From positions 1 to 12,114 of the forward strand of contig CAYHZL010000106.1 of assembly GCA_964361075.1 (NCBI GenBank): a stretch of 12,114 nucleotides of DNA, written 5' to 3'. The notes under the pieces were generated by a model. The model did no database searches. It saw only the letters and a program-made list of their open reading frames with translations, and was not told the DNA's origin. The translations under genes were made by a program, and so were the position numbers. This DNA is from CAYHZL01 sp964361075. GTDB taxonomy: Bacteria; Bacteroidota; Ignavibacteria; UBA10030; UBA8401. This document shows, piece by piece, positions 1 to 7,323 of this stretch (position 1 is its first letter; the number at the start of each line of letters is the position of its first letter).

Positions 1-24
1 AACATCACAAAATTTGGTCAAGAT

Positions 25-39
25 AAACCTTGAAGGTTT
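25..39. repeat. Short near-perfect inverted repeat beyond the 3' end of the membrane protein gene
   Basis: AAACCTT and AAGGTTT flank a single G, giving a hairpin with a 5-bp AAACC/GGTTT stem and a TTGAA loop. On the plus strand it runs into TTTTT at 37-41, so it could weakly terminate a plus-strand transcript from outside the window. It could also mark the end of the minus-strand gene that stops at 73. The stem is short and AT-rich, so this is tentative. I see no coding sequence in bases 1-72. Confidence 0.25.
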
Positions 40-72
40 TTAGAGATGCCCTTAACTGAATTTCTGTGTTTA

Positions 73-429
73 TTATTTCCAAAGAAACGCGATGAGTGCC
101 GTCGCAATAGAAGACAAAAGAATAATTATTAGCAATGCCTGCGACTCTTTCCCTTCTTTCAATTTCCGCACAAACATTGTGGCAACAAGTGATATTTCAA
201 CAGCAAAAAGTATTTTAATTCCAATCTTTGTGTGATTAACAGAATTCAACTTCATCATAAAAAGAAGAAAACCGGTCAGTAGTTGTGTGTGCGACCAACC
301 CATGAGAAACAAAGCAACTTTCTTTTTTGCTTCTGCAGCAATGCTCTTCCTAAACAAAAGATAACTTCCCGCTCCGATAATGCTTGCCATTCCAAGAACA
401 TGAGTTAAATAAAATAATCCAGTCAGCAT
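73..429 (-). CDS. Small four-helix integral membrane protein, unknown function
   Basis: The 118-residue product is almost entirely hydrophobic. It has four likely membrane segments at about residues 2-25, 38-59, 69-88 and 97-117, joined by short loops rich in Lys and Arg (RKSIAAEAKKK; VRKLKEGKE). His10 lies in helix 1, Trp45 and His47 in helix 2, and Lys68 and Lys72 at the start of helix 3. A small four-helix protein with His in the first helices and Lys at helix 3 loosely recalls the CopD/HemJ-type heme or copper membrane proteins, but I cannot assign it to them. No signal peptide is needed, because helix 1 would act as the anchor. The ATG at 427-429 is preceded by AAAGGG four bases upstream, the clearest ribosome binding site in the window. 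The gene diverges from the TPR gene. Being a real gene is likely; its function is unknown. Confidence 0.75.
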   Translation of the reverse strand: MLTGLFYLTHVLGMASIIGAGSYLLFRKSIAAEAKKKVALFLMGWSHTQLLTGFLLFMMKLNSVNHTKIGIKILFAVEISLVATMFVRKLKEGKESQALLIIILLSSIATALIAFLWK

Positions 430-440
430 AATACCCTTTA
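430..440 (-). promoter_or_regulatory. Ribosome binding site of the four-helix membrane protein gene
   Basis: Read on the minus strand the sequence is AAAGGG, then TATT, then the ATG at 429-427. It is a partial Shine-Dalgarno match at slightly short spacing. It supports this ATG as the start, and it stands out because most other starts in the window show no such motif. Confidence 0.35.
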
Positions 441-469
441 TGAATAATTAATGAAGAACAGAGGAAAAA

Positions 470-491
470 ATTTGATTACCATTTGATTACC
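470..491. repeat. Perfect 11-bp tandem repeat in the divergent promoter region
   Basis: ATTTGATTACC occurs at 470-480 and again at 481-491 with no gap. The unit length is about one helical turn, so both copies face the same side of the DNA. Each copy carries TTGATT, which resembles a -35 element. The repeat sits between two divergent genes. It may be an operator, a duplicated -35 element, or a chance small duplication. Confidence 0.6.
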
Positions 492-512
492 AACGAATTT
501 AACAATAATTTG
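482..512 (+). promoter_or_regulatory. Candidate promoter for the TPR-obg-ruvB cluster
   Basis: TTGATT at 483-488 is separated by exactly 17 bases from TAATTT at 506-511, a fair sigma-70-type arrangement with 4 of 6 bases matching TTGACA. The same stretch also reads as TTTG at 482-485, 20 bases, then TAATTTG at 506-512. That is close to, but one base short of, the Bacteroidota -33/-7 pattern (TTTG, 19-21 bases, TAnnTTTG). Transcription would start near 518, leaving a leader of about 25 bases before the ATG at 545. The upstream TTGATT copy at 472-477 lies 11 bp further out. This is a prediction from pattern only. Confidence 0.4.
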
Positions 513-544
513 TATGAAAAGTTCCAAGAAACACCAATTCCTTC

Positions 545-3500
545 ATGAAGAAAAATACCGCAGTTTATATTTTCTTGCTTTCACTACTCTTCGGCGCAGC
601 CGTATTACACGCGCAAGATACAAAGCAAAATGCCGATTTTAAATTAGCCGTTAATCTTTTTAACGACAAACTCTACGATCTCTCGTTGGAACAATTCAAA
701 CAATTTGTTTCCAATTTTCCGGGAAGTTCGCAAATACCGGATGCAAAGTTTTATATCGGCAGAATTTACCGCTCGCTCGGCAAACGTGATGAGGCACGGG
801 CTGCGTTTCAAAGTTTTGCACTCACCTATGCGGAACATTCGCTCGCTCCGGATGCGTGGTGGAATATCGGCGAAATGTATGCTGATGAAAAAAAATTTGC
901 TGATGCCGCATCGGCATTTGAGCGAATCAAAATTTTCCATCCGAAAAGTCAGCGCGCACCTCGCGCCCTTTTTGCTGCCAGCAATTATTTCGAACAAGCA
1001 AATGACGGCGAGAATGCAAAAAAAATGTTACGGGCTTTACTCGATGAATATCCGACAAATGAACTTGTTTCAAAAACCCACGTACGATTAGGTACATTCT
1101 ATTTGCGCGAGAAGAATTTTCTCGGCGCAAAAAAAGAATTTACTATTGCGGCAGAAACCGGCGCTGATAAAGAGACAAAAATAATTGTAACGCTGCAACT
1201 CGGCAAACTTGCTGAAGAAAGCGGCAACAACGGCGAGGCAGAGATATTATATAAAACAATCGCAGAGGAAAAATCTCCACTCGCCTCCGAAGCAAAGATA
1301 GCGTTAGCAACTTTATATAATAATTCCGGCAGAACTGCTGACGCTCTTGTTCTTCTCAAAAAAATAATCGCAGATTCCACACGACTGACACTTGAGAACA
1401 AAGAACAAACTCTTTTGCTGCTCGGCAATATTTATTTCGATCAAAAAGAATTGAAAAAAGCGACTGAAACTTTCGAAGCGCTTCTTACCGTTACAACAAA
1501 AAATGAAATTATTCTCTCATCACTTTTTAAGCTCGGCGAAGTGTATCGGCTCCAAAAAAATTATTCAAAAGCGCGAGCGAGTTACACTGCTGCACTTGAG
1601 AAAAACTGCACAAGCGAACAAAAAAAATATGCTGTGCTGCAATGCGGCGCATTCTCACTCTCTCTGAAAGAATATTCTGCTGCCGTTCAATATTTTTCGC
1701 AGTGGCTCGAAATAGCTCCGAGTGATGAAGACGTGGAAAGAATTGCTTTTCGCATTGCGGAACTTACTCGCGTACAATTGCAAGAGCCGTTGAAAGCTCT
1801 CGAACTGTATAAGCTCTACATTTTAAAATATCCTCATTCTCGTTACATTGATGATGCGCTCTTCGGACTTGCGCAATGTTACGAAGTATTGGGAAAAGAC
1901 CCGCAGGCAATTGAAACGTATGATGAGCTTCTGCAAAAATATCCTTCGAGCGATTTTTTTGAATCAGCATTGCAACGAAAAATATTCTTGCAGCAATTTC
2001 ATAAACCGGAACAAGAACAAAGCATTCAGCAGTTGGCATTGCTTATTGGCGATGTAATTTTGGAAAAACCGAAAGCTGAACTTGCCATGCGTTTGGGCGA
2101 TATGTATTTTTCGGTTTTGCAAAATTACACGCAGGCAGAAGTGCAATACGCCAAAGCAGAAGCAGTCAGCGTGGATTCTTCGATGCGCGAGCAGGCATCA
2201 TTCAAACGAATTCATGCAATGGTCCGTCAAGCCACACTTGATACAGCCAATGCCAAAAAAGCAGTGGTAGCGCTTGAAGAATTTCTTTCGCACACACACA
2301 GCACACGCTTAAAAGACGAAGCAGAATTTAGTCTTTTCGAATTGCAAACGAGAAACGCTACATCGCCAACTATTATAGAAGTTGCTCGTAATTTTTTGCG
2401 ATACCATCCCGCTTCACTATTTCTCCCGAAAGTGATGAATGTTTACGCACATGCGTTGCAACACAAGGGATTGACGAAAGAAGCAATTGAGCAAAACAAA
2501 AAAATTGCTACAAAATTTTCCACATCGCCTGAAGCGGAAGATGCTGCTGCCAATCTCGGCATTCAACTCGCTCATCTCGGTGCGTTTGATACTGCACTTG
2601 TTGTTCTTCAGGATTATCTTCGAACATATCCGAACGGAAAAAATGCTGCTAATGTATTGTATGAAAAAGGAATCGCGCTCGCACAGAAATTAAATTATGC
2701 GGATGCCGTTGCAAGTTTTGAAGTGCTGCAGGAAAAATTTTTCTATACAGACCGCGCTGAACACTCGCGCAATGAGCTTGCAACTAATCTGCATCGCGCC
2801 GGAATGTTTAACAAAGCAATTGCACTCTATTCCGCATTGCTCAAAGAATCTGAATCACCGCTGAATACTGTAAGCAATGACGAGCTCAACACTGCAGCTC
2901 TTTCATACAATCTTGCAAAAGTCTATGACGATGCGAAAAATATTACGAATGCAAAAATATGGTATACAAAATATGTTCAGTCGCAACCGGCAACCGAACT
3001 TGCTTCGCTTGCGTGGCTGCGACTTGCTTTTTTTGCAAAGCAAGAATTAAATAATGAATTGGCAATTCGCTGCACCGAACAATCACAAGCCGTACAACGT
3101 ACCGTAGCAAATAGTTCTGAACTTGCTGCACTGTATTATGAAACCGGAAAATATTCCAAAGCAATTGCAGCATACAATGAATTGCTTTCTCTTTCTGCGG
3201 ATCAGACAGTAACGCGCAACGCACGTCTCCGCATTATTACATCGCTCTATCGAATTGATAAAACACGCGAAGCGGAACAAAAAATTGCAGACTTTACAAA
3301 AAATTTCGGCAAAGATAAAAATGCGTTTGCAGAATTTGAATTTGAAAAAACAATGGCGATGGTGCGTGCGGAGCGTTATGACGAAGCGCTTTCGATGCTG
3401 AAGCGATTCCCTGCGTTATACGATTCCACTGCGTTCATTGACGACAGTTATTTTTGGACGGGAAAAATTTTTGAAATAACGAATCTTCCCGATAGCGCGA

Positions 3501-4171
3501 TGAAGTATTATCAATTGGTGCTGCGCATGTATCCGCAATCTGAACTCCTGCCAAAAGTCCATCTCGCACTCGGCAATATGTTTTTCTTCAAAGAAAATTA
3601 TGACGAAGCAATAAAGTATTATCGCCTCATTGTTGATAAACCAACCACAGCGCCGGACATACTTCCGTACGCAATGAATAATTTAATTGCAGCATACAAA
3701 GAAGTTGGTTTGTTCGATGGTGCGCTTGCGTTGACACGAACATTCATCGAGCGCTATCCGAACGACGAATCAATTCAAATTAAAAAAATTGATCTTGGCT
3801 TCATCTATCAGCGGCTTGGATATTACGATCAGGCAGTTGTTCAACTTCAAGCAATGCTCGAAACTGCAAATAAAGAACTCGAATCGGAAATTCGCTATTA
3901 TCTCGGAGAATCGCTTTATTATAAAGGCGATTACCAGCAAGCCATTTTGGAATTTCTAAAAGTTCCCTATCTTGTTACAAAAAAAACTAAAATTGATTGG
4001 ACACCGAACTCGTACTACATGGCAGGGCAATCGTACGAAAAAATGGGAAAGTACGAACAGGCGTTGAATATGTACCAGCAGATTATTGAAAAAGCCGGTG
4101 TTGATCCTGCATTTAAAGCCGCGGCGCAAAAAGAAATGAACCGTATCAAAAGTATTGTTACACCACACTAA
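545..4171 (+). CDS. Large exported tetratricopeptide-repeat (TPR) protein
   Basis: The 1208-residue product opens with a signal peptide (MKK, then a hydrophobic core IFLLSLLFGAAVL) with probable cleavage after Ala23 before Gln-Asp. No lipobox Cys is present. The rest is an almost unbroken array of 34-38-residue helical hairpins with the TPR pattern G-x-x-Y-x-x-x-x-x-Y-x-x-A, many ending in YP or FP plus Ser or Asn (FPGS, YPTN, YPHS, YPSS, YPNG, YPQS, YPND). By eye about 25 units are recognisable. They are regular over residues 31-470 and again from about 690 to 1200, and degenerate around 480-680. This is the outer-membrane-associated TPR type seen in CpoB/YbgF- and BamD-like proteins, which act as protein-binding scaffolds. 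The partner is unknown. The start fits the signal peptide and no Shine-Dalgarno is visible. The next gene begins 8 bases after the stop, which suggests cotranscription. Confidence 0.93.
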   Translation: MKKNTAVYIFLLSLLFGAAVLHAQDTKQNADFKLAVNLFNDKLYDLSLEQFKQFVSNFPGSSQIPDAKFYIGRIYRSLGKRDEARAAFQSFALTYAEHSLAPDAWWNIGEMYADEKKFADAASAFERIKIFHPKSQRAPRALFAASNYFEQANDGENAKKMLRALLDEYPTNELVSKTHVRLGTFYLREKNFLGAKKEFTIAAETGADKETKIIVTLQLGKLAEESGNNGEAEILYKTIAEEKSPLASEAKIALATLYNNSGRTADALVLLKKIIADSTRLTLENKEQTLLLLGNIYFDQKELKKATETFEALLTVTTKNEIILSSLFKLGEVYRLQKNYSKARASYTAALEKNCTSEQKKYAVLQCGAFSLSLKEYSAAVQYFSQWLEIAPSDEDVERIAFRIAELTRVQLQEPLKALELYKLYILKYPHSRYIDDALFGLAQCYEVLGKDPQAIETYDELLQKYPSSDFFESALQRKIFLQQFHKPEQEQSIQQLALLIGDVILEKPKAELAMRLGDMYFSVLQNYTQAEVQYAKAEAVSVDSSMREQASFKRIHAMVRQATLDTANAKKAVVALEEFLSHTHSTRLKDEAEFSLFELQTRNATSPTIIEVARNFLRYHPASLFLPKVMNVYAHALQHKGLTKEAIEQNKKIATKFSTSPEAEDAAANLGIQLAHLGAFDTALVVLQDYLRTYPNGKNAANVLYEKGIALAQKLNYADAVASFEVLQEKFFYTDRAEHSRNELATNLHRAGMFNKAIALYSALLKESESPLNTVSNDELNTAALSYNLAKVYDDAKNITNAKIWYTKYVQSQPATELASLAWLRLAFFAKQELNNELAIRCTEQSQAVQRTVANSSELAALYYETGKYSKAIAAYNELLSLSADQTVTRNARLRIITSLYRIDKTREAEQKIADFTKNFGKDKNAFAEFEFEKTMAMVRAERYDEALSMLKRFPALYDSTAFIDDSYFWTGKIFEITNLPDSAMKYYQLVLRMYPQSELLPKVHLALGNMFFFKENYDEAIKYYRLIVDKPTTAPDILPYAMNNLIAAYKEVGLFDGALALTRTFIERYPNDESIQIKKIDLGFIYQRLGYYDQAVVQLQAMLETANKELESEIRYYLGESLYYKGDYQQAILEFLKVPYLVTKKTKIDWTPNSYYMAGQSYEKMGKYEQALNMYQQIIEKAGVDPAFKAAAQKEMNRIKSIVTPH

Positions 4172-4179
4172 CTGCAGAT

Positions 4180-5250
4180 ATGTTTGAAACTGAAATAGAT
4201 CGTCTTACTCGCACTGCGCGGTTTCGCACAATTGGAAACGATGAAAGCATTAGCTTGCGGGCGATCCTCGAATCCGACATTCCGACGAACATGAAACAAT
4301 TTTTTCGCGCCGATGTTGAATGGCTCTTGATGCAGGAACGCGCACACGAAACACGGTCGGCGAAATTCAATTATGCACACCATGATGTTCGCTTGTTGCA
4401 GCATCAAATTGATTCGCTTCTTATTCACAATTATATTTTCACAGCCGCAGACTTTGAAACTGTGTTGGACAAGTGCGTTCACTTTTTATTCAATTATCTT
4501 TGCCGTCCGCAATGGACGCTGCATAGTTTTCTGTTCGAAAGCGGCGCAGTTGTTACAACAATTGAAGCGATGGCAAAAATGTACTACTGCGAAGATTATT
4601 CTTATTACACTGAGATTTTAGGAAAGCATATCGTACAGAAAAACATCACCCAGTTACACGCAGACGCTACAAAAATACTGCTTCTAAAAATAGACACCGA
4701 AGTAACACGCAATCATTCTGCGGCAGAACTTGCACATCTAACTCAACCGCTCTTCGCATTTATCGGATATATTCGCTCGCAAAGAAATGCAACAGTTCCT
4801 ATTCGTGCATTGATGTATTTTTTTGAAGACAAAGAAATTTCTGCGATTGTCAACGAACTTTCGATTGTACGTGAAGCTGATAAACAACGCGAACTCACAT
4901 TCGATGAACTGACACAACTTATTAATAAAGCAAAAGTACATCCGAGTGCAATGGCGCCAAAGTCGCCACTCCCACACTCCGGCGAAGAAATCTTTACACA
5001 GAAGCAACCTGCAAAAAAAGAATTTACTATTAACGGAACCGACAAGCGTGAAATTATGAACGTTGTGTTTCGCGGCAGCGATCAGTTGTACACCACAACG
5101 CTCGGCACAGTATTGGCTGCGCCAACGTGGCACGATGCATCGCTCGCTCTTGATCATTTTTTTACTATGAACGAAGTTGAACCTCTCACCAAAGAGGCAA
5201 TTAAGTTCACCAATCTCTTGCAAACCTATTTTGAAATGCAAGCACATTAA
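4180..5250 (+). CDS. Two-part protein of unknown function, between the TPR gene and obg
   Basis: I do not recognise a named family. The 356-residue product has no signal peptide or membrane segment and looks cytoplasmic. Residues 1-250 are mostly helical, with an aromatic- and Cys-containing core at about 96-146 (Cys99, Cys108 and Cys137; Trp112; several Tyr). Residues 252-280 form a Pro, Ser and Lys-rich linker. Residues 281-356 form a compact C-terminal module with conserved-looking positions (Trp317, Ala320-Ser321, Asp325, Asn331, Pro335, Glu339-Ala340, Phe343-Thr344). From memory, a W..AS..ID..F..N...P...EA..FT pattern occurs at the C-terminus of uncharacterised FCB-group proteins; I could not check this. 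It lies 8 bases after the TPR stop and 8 bases before obg, which points to translation from the same message. The ATG follows the previous stop closely and no Shine-Dalgarno is seen. Confidence 0.85.
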   Translation: MFETEIDRLTRTARFRTIGNDESISLRAILESDIPTNMKQFFRADVEWLLMQERAHETRSAKFNYAHHDVRLLQHQIDSLLIHNYIFTAADFETVLDKCVHFLFNYLCRPQWTLHSFLFESGAVVTTIEAMAKMYYCEDYSYYTEILGKHIVQKNITQLHADATKILLLKIDTEVTRNHSAAELAHLTQPLFAFIGYIRSQRNATVPIRALMYFFEDKEISAIVNELSIVREADKQRELTFDELTQLINKAKVHPSAMAPKSPLPHSGEEIFTQKQPAKKEFTINGTDKREIMNVVFRGSDQLYTTTLGTVLAAPTWHDASLALDHFFTMNEVEPLTKEAIKFTNLLQTYFEMQAH

Positions 5251-5258
5251 GAAACATC

Positions 5259-6245
5259 ATGTTTATTGATTCATCAAAAATTTATGTACGATCCGGCACT
5301 GGCGGTACCGGAATTATTCACTGGCGACGAGAAAAATTTGTTCCCAAAGGCGGACCGGATGGCGGCAACGGCGGCAAGGGTGGCGATATCATTGTTGTAG
5401 CCGACAAGCAATTGCACACGTTACTCGATTTTCGGTACAAAAGAAAATTTATTGCAAAAAATGGAAACCCCGGAGAAGGTTCGAATAAAGAAGGACGTTC
5501 TGCCGACGATATAATTATTAAAGTTCCGTGCGGAACAATTCTTCGCAATCACGAAACCGGTGAAATTGTTGCAGACTTAACGGAGCATGGAAAAGAACTT
5601 GTTATTGCGAAGGGCGGCTACGGCGGCAAAGGAAATTGGAAATTCCGCACACCGACGAACCAAGCTCCACGCATTTGTACACCCGGCGTGCCCGGTCAAG
5701 AATTTACTCTTGCTCTTGAATTAAAACTTCTCGCTGATGTTGGACTTGTCGGTTTTCCCAATGCAGGAAAGTCAACGCTCATCGCATCTATTTCCGCAGC
5801 GAAACCAAAAATTGCAGACTATCCTTTCACTACGCTCATTCCGCAATTAGGAATGGTATATTTTAAAGAAGGAAAAAGTTTTGTCGTCGCCGATATTCCC
5901 GGATTAATTGAAGGCGCGCATGAAGGCAAAGGACTTGGTATTCAATTTTTAAAACATATCGAGCGCACACAGGTACTTGTGTATTTGATTGACTGTACAA
6001 GCGAAACGATAAAAGAAGATTTTAAAATTTTGGTGAATGAACTGAAATCTTTCAATCCGAAGCTACCGAAGAAACCTTCGCTTGTTGCGTTAACAAAATT
6101 GGATATTGCTGATGATAAATTGCGCAAAGCAATAAAGAAAGTTAAATTTCCAAAAGGTATTTCGGTGCACCGCATTTCATCGGCAACCGGCGAAGGACTT
6201 GAAGAATTGAAAGAAGCAATGTGGAATGTTATTGAAAGAAAGTGA
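5259..6245 (+). CDS. obg: Obg-family GTPase (ribosome assembly / growth control)
   Basis: The 328-residue product has the two-domain Obg core. Residues 1-158 are the glycine-rich Obg fold, with FVPKGGPDGGNGGKGGD at 27-43 and further Gly clusters at 119-125. The G domain follows, with G1 GFPNAGKST at 165-173, G2 Thr around 191-192 (YPFTTL), G3 DIPG at 212-215, G4 TKLD at 279-282 and G5 SSAT at 307-310. Obg proteins bind the large ribosomal subunit and couple its maturation to GTP and stress status in the cytoplasm. The protein ends soon after G5, so the extra C-terminal domain of Bacillus and E. coli Obg is absent. G4 has Thr in place of the usual Asn of NKxD. The TGA stop overlaps the ATG of ruvB by one base. 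The start at 5259 gives the canonical MFID N-terminus. Confidence 0.97.
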   Translation: MFIDSSKIYVRSGTGGTGIIHWRREKFVPKGGPDGGNGGKGGDIIVVADKQLHTLLDFRYKRKFIAKNGNPGEGSNKEGRSADDIIIKVPCGTILRNHETGEIVADLTEHGKELVIAKGGYGGKGNWKFRTPTNQAPRICTPGVPGQEFTLALELKLLADVGLVGFPNAGKSTLIASISAAKPKIADYPFTTLIPQLGMVYFKEGKSFVVADIPGLIEGAHEGKGLGIQFLKHIERTQVLVYLIDCTSETIKEDFKILVNELKSFNPKLPKKPSLVALTKLDIADDKLRKAIKKVKFPKGISVHRISSATGEGLEELKEAMWNVIERK

Positions 6246-7288
6246 TGAAACAAACTCGAACATCTGATACCACATCACCCGAACGTTTCGAAAATGAAAA
6301 AGATTTCGATCGCACACTGCGCCCTTCCGGCTTCACGGAATTTTACGGTCAGCAAAAAATTGTCGATAATCTTAAAGTGTTTATTGCCGCTGCAAAAAAA
6401 AGAAATGAACAGCTCGATCATGTGCTTCTCACCGGACCTCCGGGACTTGGCAAAACGACACTGTCGCACATTATCGCCAACGAAATGGGAAGCAACATTA
6501 AAATTACTTCCGGTCCTGTGCTCGATAAACCTGCAGATCTCGCCGGGCTGTTGACCAATCTCGAAGAAAAAGATGTGTTGTTCATTGACGAGATCCATCG
6601 GCTCAATGCAGTTGTGGAAGAATATTTGTATTCAGCAATGGAAGATTTTCGTTTGGATATTATGGTGGATTCCGGACCAAGTGCACGCAGCGTACAAATT
6701 TCTCTTCCGCAATTTACATTAGTCGGTGCAACAACGCGCGCCGGACTTCTCACTGCGCCATTGCGCGCACGATTCGGCATTACCAATCGTTTGGATTATT
6801 ACACGCCGGAAATTCTTTTCAACATCATTATCCGTTCGGCAACAATTTTAAATGTTGAAGTTGATGAAGAAGGTGCACATGAAATCGCACAACGGTCACG
6901 AGGCACACCGAGAATTGCAAATCGTTTATTAAAGCGATGCCGAGATTTTGCTGAAGCCGATCCAAAACTTTCGCTTCACAATGGAGTGATCACAAAAGAA
7001 GTTGCCGATTACGCGTTGAAAGCTCTCGAAGTTGACAAACACGGTCTCGACGAAATGGATAAACGCATTCTTCATGCCATTATTGAAAAATACGAAGGCG
7101 GTCCTGTCGGCATCAGCACACTGGCAGCGGCGGTCGGCGAGGAACCGGGAACGATCGAAGAAGTGTACGAGCCGTATTTAATTCAGGAAGGATTTCTTTC
7201 CCGCACACCGCGCGGACGTGAAGCAACAAAGCTGGCATATCAACATTTGAAGTTGGAGAAAATAAATTCACAAGAAAAATTATTTTAA
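6245..7288 (+). CDS. ruvB: Holliday junction branch-migration ATPase RuvB
   Basis: RuvB is the hexameric AAA+ motor that works with RuvA and RuvC to move Holliday junctions during recombination and repair. From ATG 6245 the product has 347 residues, the usual length. Visible motifs are the N-terminal LRPSGFTEFYGQ, Walker A GPPGLGKTT at 64-72, Walker B FIDEIH at 113-118, sensor 1 GATTR at 161-165, the arginine-finger region LRARFG at about 173-178, sensor 2 RGTPRIANRLLKR at about 219-231, and the winged-helix end with EGGPVGISTLAA and SRTPRGR. ATG at 6245 is preferred over the in-frame GTG at 6242, because TGATG forms a stop-start overlap with obg and typically indicates translational coupling. 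A purine-rich GAAAGAAAG lies just upstream. ruvA and ruvC are not in the window, so the complex is encoded at scattered sites. Confidence 0.97.
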   Translation: MKQTRTSDTTSPERFENEKDFDRTLRPSGFTEFYGQQKIVDNLKVFIAAAKKRNEQLDHVLLTGPPGLGKTTLSHIIANEMGSNIKITSGPVLDKPADLAGLLTNLEEKDVLFIDEIHRLNAVVEEYLYSAMEDFRLDIMVDSGPSARSVQISLPQFTLVGATTRAGLLTAPLRARFGITNRLDYYTPEILFNIIIRSATILNVEVDEEGAHEIAQRSRGTPRIANRLLKRCRDFAEADPKLSLHNGVITKEVADYALKALEVDKHGLDEMDKRILHAIIEKYEGGPVGISTLAAAVGEEPGTIEEVYEPYLIQEGFLSRTPRGREATKLAYQHLKLEKINSQEKLF

Positions 7289-7323
7289 TTTTTCATAAAA
7301 ATATTTAAAACAAGTACAACATT

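Noticed and set aside
545..4171. Identification of the TPR protein as SprE/PorW of the type IX secretion system
   Set aside because: Those are also large TPR proteins in Bacteroidota, but they are lipoproteins. No lipobox Cys is present here and no other secretion gene is nearby, so length and TPRs alone do not justify the name.
4738..5247. Minus-strand open frame (169 codons) opposite the unknown two-part protein
   Set aside because: It is rich in Cys, Phe and Arg in a way typical of antisense translation. The plus frame fits the tight spacing with both neighbours, so the plus gene is preferred.
6242..6244. GTG start for RuvB
   Set aside because: It is in frame but would add only one residue. 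The ATG at 6245, overlapping the obg TGA, is the more usual coupled arrangement.
7289..7323. Promoter or terminator between ruvB and the aldehyde dehydrogenase gene
   Set aside because: The 35 bases are very AT-rich, but I find no hairpin with a T-tract and no properly spaced -35/-10 or TTTG/TAnnTTTG pair, so neither can be supported.
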